A DNA stretch of 44,142 bases from Chitinophagales bacterium (GTDB lineage Bacteria > Bacteroidota > Bacteroidia > Chitinophagales > Saprospiraceae). The stretch covers positions 1-44,142 of the forward strand of contig JAFLBO010000038.1 in the NCBI GenBank assembly GCA_017303475.1, written 5' to 3'. The stretch's first letter is position 1; each line of letters begins with the position of its first letter. Positions 8,223-15,083 of the stretch are shown in pieces. The notes beneath the pieces were generated by a model. It worked only from the letters and a program-made list of their open reading frames with translations. It ran no database searches and had not been told where the DNA came from. A program made the position numbers and the translations under genes.

Positions 8223-9251
8223 ATGAATTGGATCAATTTTTTAGCATTTTTTGCCCCCCTACATGTTTTTGCCCAGTCTGCCATTTTGGAAAATCCTGAT
8301 ATTGTTTGGGCCGCGTATATCACGCAGGACTGGGAAATGGATATGCCATTATCCAAAGAATGGGATTCCGGGGTGATTACTGTAAAGCACGTTCCAGTTC
8401 ATCATAGCGGGCTAAGCTATTCAAGTCCTTTGCTAGCAGATCTGGTGTATGATGCCTTCATGTCTGGAAAACTCCCTGTTTACAAAGATCCGGAGTGCAC
8501 CATACCAGAGGATAAATATCTGGATGGTAGGATAGATACGATCATTCATTATGATCCAGTAACATTTGAGGAAAAGATAGCTTTTGCTTATCAGGAGCCT
8601 GATCCTGAACGTCAATTTAATTACTGGCGAGTCAGGCAATTAGTGTATTACAACAAGAAAAAAGCAAAGTGGGGAACAGAGGTATTAAGTATTGCTCCGG
8701 TTTTTCACAATAAACGTTACGATGACAATGATTACCCGGAATTTATACCATTTTTTTGGTTTAAACCAAGCAACCAACCGCGAAATCTTCAAAGTGAAAA
8801 TATCCCCTTAGCTAAAAAGACATTTAGTGGCGCCACAGAAGAAACCACCATATTCCTGGAGCCAGATTCCCTGGTGAAGGTAACGCCAGGTTTTGAGCAT
8901 CCATACCAACACTATGTAGAGGTGTTTGCAAACAAACGCCACGCCGTTTTTTACGACAGCCGAATGGAACATAAACTGTCGATGGCTGATCGAAAAAATA
9001 TGCTGGTAAACAGAGATTCGATTCTGGAATTCGACCCCGAAACCTATGAAACCTCTATTGAGGTAAGGCCTGCCAAGGTGAAATCTGACCACGTAACGCA
9101 GCTTCGACTGGTTCAGATATGGGCATGGGATGAGGAAAAGTCCAAGCTATATATCTGGCTTGATTCAGTAGCACCTATCTATTTACGAGATCCGTCCGCA
9201 ATTAGCGGGTCCTTGGGTTTTCCCCTGTTTTATCAGAAGGTCAGGCGCTGA
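8223..9251 (+). CDS. GldN-like secreted protein
   Basis: The 342-residue product starts with a short signal peptide (about 1-18, ending VFAQ). The mature start (NPDIVWAAYITQDWEMDMPL), the YDAFMSGKLPVYKDPEC segment and the VQIWAWDEEKSKLYIWLDSVAPIYL segment follow the pattern of the T9SS/gliding protein GldN/PorN, which works with GldK, L and M. A second, diverged copy of the last segment sits at about 135-165 (VRQLVYYNKKKAKWGTEVLSIAPV). No gldK, L or M lies beside it, so it would be an orphan paralogue. The call is by remembered family pattern only, and an unrelated lineage-specific protein is possible. Confidence 0.5.
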   Translation: MNWINFLAFFAPLHVFAQSAILENPDIVWAAYITQDWEMDMPLSKEWDSGVITVKHVPVHHSGLSYSSPLLADLVYDAFMSGKLPVYKDPECTIPEDKYLDGRIDTIIHYDPVTFEEKIAFAYQEPDPERQFNYWRVRQLVYYNKKKAKWGTEVLSIAPVFHNKRYDDNDYPEFIPFFWFKPSNQPRNLQSENIPLAKKTFSGATEETTIFLEPDSLVKVTPGFEHPYQHYVEVFANKRHAVFYDSRMEHKLSMADRKNMLVNRDSILEFDPETYETSIEVRPAKVKSDHVTQLRLVQIWAWDEEKSKLYIWLDSVAPIYLRDPSAISGSLGFPLFYQKVRR

Positions 9252-9295
9252 AAAAAAGGGCCAACTAAGGCTTCCAATATTTACCTGACGCGGAT

Positions 9296-9928
9296 CTAAT
9301 GAGTCACTCCAAGCATTTGTTCAATTTCCTGGTCGTTTGCTTCCTCGAAAATAGGTTTGTGGTACCGGTGTAATTTATTCAGCAGCTCCAGCAGTTGTAA
9401 TTTTTCATTTTCAGCTAAATCGCCAACCACCACGCTGGCCAGCCCGGCAATGCCGGATTGCACCGATTCGAATGCCTGTCTGCCTGCTGCGGTTAACTCA
9501 ACCAGCTTAGAGCGGCGGTCGTTGGGGTGCAATTCTTCCTGAAGCAATCCTTGTTTGAGCATGCGTTTGAGCACTTCATTGCCCGACGATTTTTCCATGA
9601 TGCATCCGCGCATGACCTCGGTTTTTTTCATTTTCTGAAATGGATAAAGGGATACCAAGACTCCCCAGTCGTCGTCGGAATAGATGGCAGAATCGCGAAA
9701 AACCCTGCGGCTGTAAAACTGCGCGTACCTCGACATAAAACTGAGGTACATAGCTATCAAACCATTGACTGGCGGTCCCTGATTGAGCGCTGCTGCTGGT
9801 ATCTTGCGCTCATGTCTGGTGAGCAGCCAACTGCTGAAGTCCTCCTGGTCAAATTCCTCTGTCTGACCTCCAGCCATTTCGTAGTCCTCCACCAGGTCCA
9901 TGAGTTTGCGTATGAACTCTGCACGCAT
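9296..9928 (-). CDS. MarR-family transcriptional regulator
   Basis: The 210-residue protein has an N-terminal extension of about 55 residues and then a MarR-type winged helix: a recognition region around 100-130 (EVMRGCIMEKSSGNEVLKRMLKQGLL) and the wing signature DRRSKLVELTAAGR at 137-150. It is transcribed divergently from a TonB-dependent receptor, with 105 bp between start codons, and that receptor is its most likely target. The gap is very AT-rich (9945-9990), with no clean palindrome that I could assign as operator. The ligand is unknown. Confidence 0.85.
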   Translation of the reverse strand: MRAEFIRKLMDLVEDYEMAGGQTEEFDQEDFSSWLLTRHERKIPAAALNQGPPVNGLIAMYLSFMSRYAQFYSRRVFRDSAIYSDDDWGVLVSLYPFQKMKKTEVMRGCIMEKSSGNEVLKRMLKQGLLQEELHPNDRRSKLVELTAAGRQAFESVQSGIAGLASVVVGDLAENEKLQLLELLNKLHRYHKPIFEEANDQEIEQMLGVTH

Positions 9929-10033
9929 GATTGGTTTGATGTCGTTTTAATTTTTTAAAAAAAGTTTTATTTAATACAAACAAAAATTTTGCCGCTTTGT
10001 TCAACTGGCCTTCACCTAGCTTTTATCAAAATC

Positions 10034-12490
10034 ATGCGAATTTCGTCCATTCTATTTTTTCTAACATTCTTATCAGCTGCGCTGAGCGCACAGAATACCG
10101 GGGTGCTTACCGGATCTGTCAGGGATAAACTCACTCAGGAGGCGCTTATTGGGGCCGCTATCCGTTTGGAAGGTACCTCTTTAGGGGGTGTCACTGATGT
10201 AGACGGCAATTTCCGGCTCAGCGGCATTCCGCCTAAATCTTACAATGTAGTGGCCAGTTATGTTGGTTATGGCGCCCAAACCAAGTTTAATGTGGTGGTA
10301 AACACCGGCAATGCAAGTCAGCTAAATTTCGAACTTGAGCCGGAAGGTACCACCCTCGGCGAGGTGGAAGTAACGATTAACCGCTCAGTGCGGATAGCTT
10401 CAGCTGAAACCCCCTTGTCCATTCAAAATGTTTCTGTGGAGGAAATTAAAAGTAATCCCGGAGGTAATTTTGATATCAGCAGGGTAGTGCAGGCACTTCC
10501 CGGTGTGGGTGGCGTGGCAGGTTCCGGCGCCGGCTTCCGCAACGACCTGATTATTCGCGGCGGCGGGCCGAGTGAAAACGTGTTTTACCTGGATGGTGTG
10601 GAAATACCCATCATTAACCACTTCACCACTCAGGGGGCGGCCGGCGGCCCGGCAGGCATCCTGAACGTATCGTTCATTGAAGATGCCACTCTGGCCAGCA
10701 GTGCCTTCCATGCCAGATACGATAACACCTTGTCTTCTGTATTGCAGTTCCGGCAAAAAGACGGTAACCCTGGACGGGTACAGGGCAATGTTCGGGTAGG
10801 CGCCTCCGAAACAGCCCTCACGCTGGAAGGTCCGTTGGGAAAAAAGAACGGAAACACCACTTTCCTTGCATCTGCCCGTCGCTCATATCTGCAATTTCTG
10901 TTCGATGCAATTGGATTACCCATTCGGCCGGATTACTGGGATTTTCAGTATAAAGTTACCCACAAGATCAACGCTAAAACCACCTTTACTGCGCTTGGCG
11001 TAGGCGCTATTGATGATTTTTACTTTGAAGCGCCAAAAGATGCCACGCCTGAAAACCTGTATATATTGAGTTCAGTGCCTGGCATCAACCAATGGAATTA
11101 CACCCAAGGCTTTACCCTTAAACGCTTGATCAACAATGGTTTCTGGAATTTGACCTTCAGCAGAAACATGCTGGATAATCAACTCGACCAGTTTACCGAC
11201 AACAATGATGGCAAACAAAGGGATGAATCCAAACGAGTGCTGGGCATCAAAAGCCAGGAAATAGAAAACAAACTGCGTTTTGATATCAACAAGTATGCCG
11301 GCAGCTGGAAATTCAGTGCCGGCGCCATGGCGCAGTATGTGAAATACAACAACAATGCTTACACCCGCATCCGTGCCGAAATCCGGGATTCTGTGGGAAA
11401 TATCGTCCAGCCGGCTATTGAATCGAGGTTCAGCACAGCCATTGATTTTGTAAGGTTCGGGGTTTTCGGACAAGTGAATCGCACTTTCCTGAATGAACGA
11501 CTGGGCGTTTCTGCCGGTGTACGACTGGATGGAAACACCTTTACCGACGATGGCGCCAATCCGTTGAACACCATTAGTCCGCGGGTAAGTGTAAGTTATG
11601 CGCTGGCATCCAAATGGAAGTTGAACGCCTCTGTGGGCAGGTATTATAAAATGCCATTGTACACCGTTTTGGGCTATCGTGACGAATCTAATGTGCTGGT
11701 CAACAAGGATCAGCCTTATCTGCGTTCTGATCACTATGTGGCGGGATTGGAGTTTGTACCCACCAAGGTATTACGTCTTACGGTGGAAGGCTTTTACAAA
11801 AAATATGCTGATTACCCTGTGAGTGCCTTCAGCGGCATTTCACTGGCTAATCAGGGAGGCGGATTCGGCGTATTGGGCAATGAAAAAGTGCTGGCTGTTG
11901 GTACCGGCGAGGCTTATGGTATGGAGTTGTTTGCCCAGCAAAAACTCAATAAAAATCTTTATTTCACGGGTTCTTACACCTTATTTTGGTCCAGATTCAG
12001 CAACCTGGATGGCGAGTTGATTGCTTCTGCCTGGGACAACCGGCACTTGCTCTCATTGTTGGCCGGTTATAAATTTGGCAAAAACTGGGAACTGGGAGTG
12101 AAGTACCGTTGGCAGGGCGGAGTACCTTATACGCCGCTGGACCTGGAAGCCAGTCAGCGCAATTACGCTACCTTGGGTACCGGAGTCCTGGATTATACCA
12201 GACTGAATGGTATCCGACTGGGAGCTTTCAATCAAATGGATATTCGCATTGACAAAAAATGGAATTTCCGTCGCTGGACCCTTGATTTATTCCTGGATGT
12301 GCAAAATGTGTTGAATGCAGTCAACCCTGCGCCGCCACAATACACCTTCAAACGTACGCCTGATGGTTCTGCTTTTCTGACTACAGATGGTCAGCCACTC
12401 CGGGCCGATGGCAGCAATGCTATTCCTTTGATCCTTGATAATACAGAAGGTTCTCTCTTGCCGAGTATCGGTATTGTGGTAGAGTTCTAA
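10034..12490 (+). CDS. TonB-dependent outer membrane receptor with carboxypeptidase-D-like N-domain
   Basis: The 818-residue protein has a signal peptide (1-19, ending ALSAQ), a CarboxypepD_reg-like beta-sandwich at about 22-104 (GVLTGSVRDKLTQEALIGAAI, GGVTDVDGNFRLSGIP), a plug domain at about 115-240 (VVQALPGVGGVAGSGAGF, LIIRGGGPSENVFYLDGVEIP), then a beta barrel to a terminal aromatic residue (SIGIVVEF). This is the general layout of Bacteroidota receptors that import siderophores, oligosaccharides or other large nutrients using TonB energy. No SusD-like partner is adjacent, so it is not a classical PUL pair. The start at 10034 gives a proper signal peptide. The divergent MarR gene probably regulates it. 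Substrate unknown. Confidence 0.92.
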   Translation: MRISSILFFLTFLSAALSAQNTGVLTGSVRDKLTQEALIGAAIRLEGTSLGGVTDVDGNFRLSGIPPKSYNVVASYVGYGAQTKFNVVVNTGNASQLNFELEPEGTTLGEVEVTINRSVRIASAETPLSIQNVSVEEIKSNPGGNFDISRVVQALPGVGGVAGSGAGFRNDLIIRGGGPSENVFYLDGVEIPIINHFTTQGAAGGPAGILNVSFIEDATLASSAFHARYDNTLSSVLQFRQKDGNPGRVQGNVRVGASETALTLEGPLGKKNGNTTFLASARRSYLQFLFDAIGLPIRPDYWDFQYKVTHKINAKTTFTALGVGAIDDFYFEAPKDATPENLYILSSVPGINQWNYTQGFTLKRLINNGFWNLTFSRNMLDNQLDQFTDNNDGKQRDESKRVLGIKSQEIENKLRFDINKYAGSWKFSAGAMAQYVKYNNNAYTRIRAEIRDSVGNIVQPAIESRFSTAIDFVRFGVFGQVNRTFLNERLGVSAGVRLDGNTFTDDGANPLNTISPRVSVSYALASKWKLNASVGRYYKMPLYTVLGYRDESNVLVNKDQPYLRSDHYVAGLEFVPTKVLRLTVEGFYKKYADYPVSAFSGISLANQGGGFGVLGNEKVLAVGTGEAYGMELFAQQKLNKNLYFTGSYTLFWSRFSNLDGELIASAWDNRHLLSLLAGYKFGKNWELGVKYRWQGGVPYTPLDLEASQRNYATLGTGVLDYTRLNGIRLGAFNQMDIRIDKKWNFRRWTLDLFLDVQNVLNAVNPAPPQYTFKRTPDGSAFLTTDGQPLRADGSNAIPLILDNTEGSLLPSIGIVVEF

Positions 12491-12514
12491 AGCGAAGCGA
12501 GCGGATACGTATCG

Positions 12515-12573
12515 AGGGCGTTTATTTTCTTAGTGACTGGCAGTCACCCCGTCACTAAGAAAATAAACGCCCT
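12515..12573 (+). terminator. 23-bp perfect-stem hairpin after the TonB receptor
   Basis: Arms 12515-12537 and 12551-12573 are perfect inverted copies (agggcgtttattttcttagtgac in the first arm, given here only as its two halves' key words: gggcgttt and cttagtgac). The loop holds a nested tgact/agtca pair. It starts 25 bp after the receptor stop codon, as expected for a terminator, though the stem is much longer than usual and the following T content is weak. Confidence 0.7.
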
Positions 12574-12690
12574 TGTTGTATTTAAATGGTTGTCCGCGCC
12601 CAGACAACTATTCATTTTGTCAAACTTAATATTCCTGTTTCCTTGCCTCAGGCCGCGTCAAGAGGCTTTTGACTGTCGTCATAACCTGAC

Positions 12691-12704
12691 ATGACCTGCG
12701 TCAT
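12691..12704. promoter_or_regulatory. candidate CRP/FNR-type operator before the sulfur genes
   Basis: The perfect palindrome ATGAC-CTGC-GTCAT has the 4-nt spacer and TGAC half-sites typical of the CRP/FNR superfamily. A further GTCAT at 12678-12682 pairs with ATGAC at 12691-12695 at an 8-nt spacing. The site lies 62 bp before the SQR-like start codon. The palindrome followed by TTTTT could also be read as a weak terminator. Confidence 0.4.
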
Positions 12705-12766
12705 TTTTGATCAAATTTCTGTGCAGAAAACTTGCAGCGAAATTGATCAACAAAAATGATTGTCAG

Positions 12767-13999
12767 ATGAAACGAATCGTCATATTGGGGGCCGGTACAG
12801 CAGGTACCATGATGGCCAACCACCTCAGAGATCACCTGAAACGTGAAGATTGGGAGATAGATATCATTGATGAAAGAGAGGAGCACCATTATCAACCTGG
12901 TTATCTTTTCCTTCCTTTTGATATTTACAAACCGGAAGACATTACGAAACCTATTCGGGATTTTATTCCCAATGGAGTAAACCTGATTCATGATGCCATT
13001 GATCGGATTGTACCACAGGAACAATTTGTACACATGGTTAACGGCGACAGACTGCACTATGATCTGCTGATCATTGCCACTGGCGCCAAAATTGCCCCTG
13101 AAGAAACAGAAGGAATGTTGGGTGAGGAATGGCAAAAGAGTGTATTTGATTTCTACACCTTTGAAGGCTCTTTGGCGCTGCGCAACAAATTGCGCGATTG
13201 GGAAGGCGGTAAATTGGTGGTACACATTACAGAAATGCCCATCAAGTGTCCGGTAGCGCCCATTGAATTTGCTTTTCTGGCAGATTCCTATTTCAAAAAC
13301 AAAAATATGCGGGATAAGGTGGAGATCACGTACGTGACACCACTTAGTGGTGCTTTTACCAAGCCCAAAGCAACCACTGCGCTTCAACACCTGCTCGACG
13401 AAAAGCACATCCATATTGAGAGTGATTTCGCCATTGAATGTGTGGATAATGAGCGCAAAATGATTGTGGATTACGGCGGCAGGGAAATTCCATTTGATTT
13501 GTTGGTTACAGTTCCCACCAATAAAGGAGACGAGCTGCTGGCACGCTCAGGCATGGGCGACGACCTGAATTTTGTACCAACAAACAAGGCCACGCTGCAA
13601 TCCAAGGATTACGAGAATGTTTTTGTGCTTGGTGATGCTACCAATATTGCCGCATCTAAAGCAGGATCTGTGGCTCACTTTGAGGCAGAAATTCTGACCG
13701 ATAATATTCTCCGCTATATCAACGGTGAGCCGCTGAAAGAAGAGTTTGATGGACACGCAAACTGCTTTGTGGAAACCGGTGGCGGCAAGGCATTGCTGAT
13801 TGATTTTAACTATACCCATGAGCCTGTAGAAGGCACTTTCCCACTGCCAGGCATTGGCCCACTGCGCCTGTTGAAGGAAAGCAGGATCAACCACATGGGT
13901 AAGTTGGCATTCCGCTGGATTTACTGGAATATGTTGCTGAAAGGCACTCACATACCGTTTGTTTCCACTCAAATGCAGGAAGCAGGCAAAGAATTTTGA
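12767..13999 (+). CDS. SQR-like FAD-dependent oxidoreductase (sulfide:quinone oxidoreductase family)
   Basis: The 410-residue flavoprotein has the N-terminal dinucleotide-binding motif GAGTAGTMMANHL (8-20), the ATGAKI motif (104-109), a second FAD motif VFVLGDATN (285-293), and cysteines fitting the SQR redox pair: Cys161 in IKCPVAPIEF and Cys333 in ANCFVETGGG. SQR enzymes oxidise sulfide and pass electrons to quinone, leaving polysulfide or a persulfide on an acceptor. The C-terminus holds amphipathic segments consistent with membrane association. It starts a row with a TusE/DsrC-like carrier (24 bp downstream) and DsrE2, supporting a sulfur role. The ATG at 12767 directly begins the Rossmann fold, and the longer reading from 12707 adds nothing recognisable. 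The exact SQR type is not assigned. Confidence 0.82.
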   Translation: MKRIVILGAGTAGTMMANHLRDHLKREDWEIDIIDEREEHHYQPGYLFLPFDIYKPEDITKPIRDFIPNGVNLIHDAIDRIVPQEQFVHMVNGDRLHYDLLIIATGAKIAPEETEGMLGEEWQKSVFDFYTFEGSLALRNKLRDWEGGKLVVHITEMPIKCPVAPIEFAFLADSYFKNKNMRDKVEITYVTPLSGAFTKPKATTALQHLLDEKHIHIESDFAIECVDNERKMIVDYGGREIPFDLLVTVPTNKGDELLARSGMGDDLNFVPTNKATLQSKDYENVFVLGDATNIAASKAGSVAHFEAEILTDNILRYINGEPLKEEFDGHANCFVETGGGKALLIDFNYTHEPVEGTFPLPGIGPLRLLKESRINHMGKLAFRWIYWNMLLKGTHIPFVSTQMQEAGKEF

Positions 14000-14023
14000 T
14001 TGACACTTAAAACACACCAAATC

Positions 14024-14332
14024 ATGGATAAGAACATAGCAGGCGTAACCATTCAGGTAAATGAAGAAGGTTACCTCACCAATTTCCAGCAATGGAACAA
14101 AGAAATTGGAACAGCACTGGCCCAGGAAGCTAATGTAGATATGGGTGCAAGACATTGGGATGTCATTATTTACCTCCAAACCGAGTTCAAAAACGATGTG
14201 CCCCTCAGCATTCGCAAAATCGGTAAAAGCGGTGTGGTAGACATCAAAGAGTTTTACCAACTCTTCCCGATTGCACCACTTAAAACCGCTTCCAAAATTG
14301 CCGGAATCCCAAAACCAGCCAGTTGTATTTAA
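14024..14332 (+). CDS. tusE: TusE/DsrC-family sulfur carrier with a single C-terminal cysteine
   Basis: The 102-residue protein has the DsrC/TusE fold pattern (VQVNEEGYLTNFQQWNKEIG, ARHWDVIIYLQ) and ends in PKPASCI with the conserved penultimate cysteine. The second cysteine that DsrC proteins carry about ten residues upstream is replaced here (TASKIAG), so it is TusE-like: it can carry a persulfide but cannot form the DsrC intramolecular trisulfide. It lies 24 bp after the SQR-like gene and before dsrE2, so it probably accepts sulfane sulfur generated by SQR. The ATG at 14024 gives the standard N-terminus. A tandem/inverted repeat begins immediately after its stop codon. Confidence 0.88.
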   Translation: MDKNIAGVTIQVNEEGYLTNFQQWNKEIGTALAQEANVDMGARHWDVIIYLQTEFKNDVPLSIRKIGKSGVVDIKEFYQLFPIAPLKTASKIAGIPKPASCI

Positions 14333-14444
14333 TGACGGTTGACGGCCTACGGTTGACGGCTTACGGTTGACGGCCTACGGTTGACGGCTTACGGTTGACG
14401 GCTTAGGCACACCGTCTACCGTCCACCGTCTACCGTCCACCGTT
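14333..14444. repeat. 14-bp tandem array with inverted second arm (cassette C)
   Basis: Five copies of a 14-bp unit (acggttgacggcct or ...ctt) at about 14335-14404 are followed, after a short aggcac spacer, by two and a half inverted copies (accgtctaccgtcc) to 14444. The 14-mer is built from two 7-mers. The two arms can pair imperfectly. The array starts on the base after the tusE stop and ends 14 bp before the dsrE2 start codon, so it fills the whole intergenic space of what otherwise looks like an operon. Confidence 0.9.
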
Positions 14445-14458
14445 TAAAAAAAAATATC

Positions 14459-14941
14459 ATGAACGAAAATAACGGCGACATCAAAAAAATGATGATCATT
14501 CTCTCCAAGGCTACTTTGGAGAACGTATATGCGGCTTTTGTACTGGCCAATGGAGCCCGTATGGAAGGCATTGAAGCTGAAATGTTTTTCACCTTCTTTG
14601 GTCTGGAAGCCATTCACAAGGAAAAACTGGAGCACTTGCATATAGCCACAGTAGGTAACCCTGCTATGCATATGCCTACGTTGCTTGGTGGTTTACCCGG
14701 TGTGGAAGCGCTTGCTACCCACATGATGAAAAAGGAAATGGAACGTATAGATATGCCCGATGTGCATGAGTTCCTTGAAATCCTTTCTGCATCAGGTGTA
14801 AAACTCTGGGCCTGCAAACTGGCTATGGATATGTTCCATTACAAAAAAGAGGATCTCTACGAAGGAGTGGATGGCGTACTCACCGTTGGAGATTTCTACA
14901 AACAAGGCAGTGGGGTAGGGACCCACATGTTATTTATTTAA
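14459..14941 (+). CDS. dsrE2: DsrE2-family (DsrE/DsrF/DrsH-like) sulfurtransferase-related protein
   Basis: The 160-residue protein follows the DsrE2 pattern: KKMMIILSKATLENVYAAFVLANGA, FFTFFGLEAI, NPAMHMPTLLGGLPGVEALATHMMKKE, and the cysteine motif GVKLWACKLAMDMF near residues 112-125, with the Cys that accepts sulfane sulfur in related proteins. It is likely to move persulfide between SQR, TusE and downstream enzymes. It lacks the strong transmembrane pair seen in some DsrE2 proteins, though its middle part is hydrophobic. It stands third in the sulfur gene row, separated from tusE by a repeat array instead of the usual short gap. Confidence 0.85.
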   Translation: MNENNGDIKKMMIILSKATLENVYAAFVLANGARMEGIEAEMFFTFFGLEAIHKEKLEHLHIATVGNPAMHMPTLLGGLPGVEALATHMMKKEMERIDMPDVHEFLEILSASGVKLWACKLAMDMFHYKKEDLYEGVDGVLTVGDFYKQGSGVGTHMLFI

Positions 14942-14951
14942 TAAGTTTATG

Positions 14952-15062
14952 CACCGCTAAGTACGCTAAGTGCGCAAAAATGGCAATTTTTAATCAGGTT
15001 TCGCGCACTTAGCGTACTTGGCGGTGACCTCTCTATCCGCGCACTTAGCGTACTTAGCGGTG
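14952..15062. repeat. 9-bp-period inverted repeat cassette D, one left arm and two right arms
   Basis: The left arm at 14952-14975 uses the unit cgctaagta/cgctaagtg. Inverted copies of the same 24 bp lie at 15003-15026 (one mismatch) and 15039-15062 (perfect). The left arm can therefore pair with either right arm, giving two alternative hairpins. It starts 10 bp after the dsrE2 stop and ends 21 bp before the next start codon at 15084. Confidence 0.9.
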
Positions 15063-15083
15063 AATCCCATACCTTTCGGACTT

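Noticed and set aside
12701..13414. 237-codon minus-strand frame opposite the SQR-like gene
   Set aside because: It is antisense to a clear flavoprotein gene; no motif and no supporting context.
15018..15083. N-terminal extension of the pyruvate-kinase-like protein
   Set aside because: It would be encoded by the right arms of repeat cassette D and shows no protein character.
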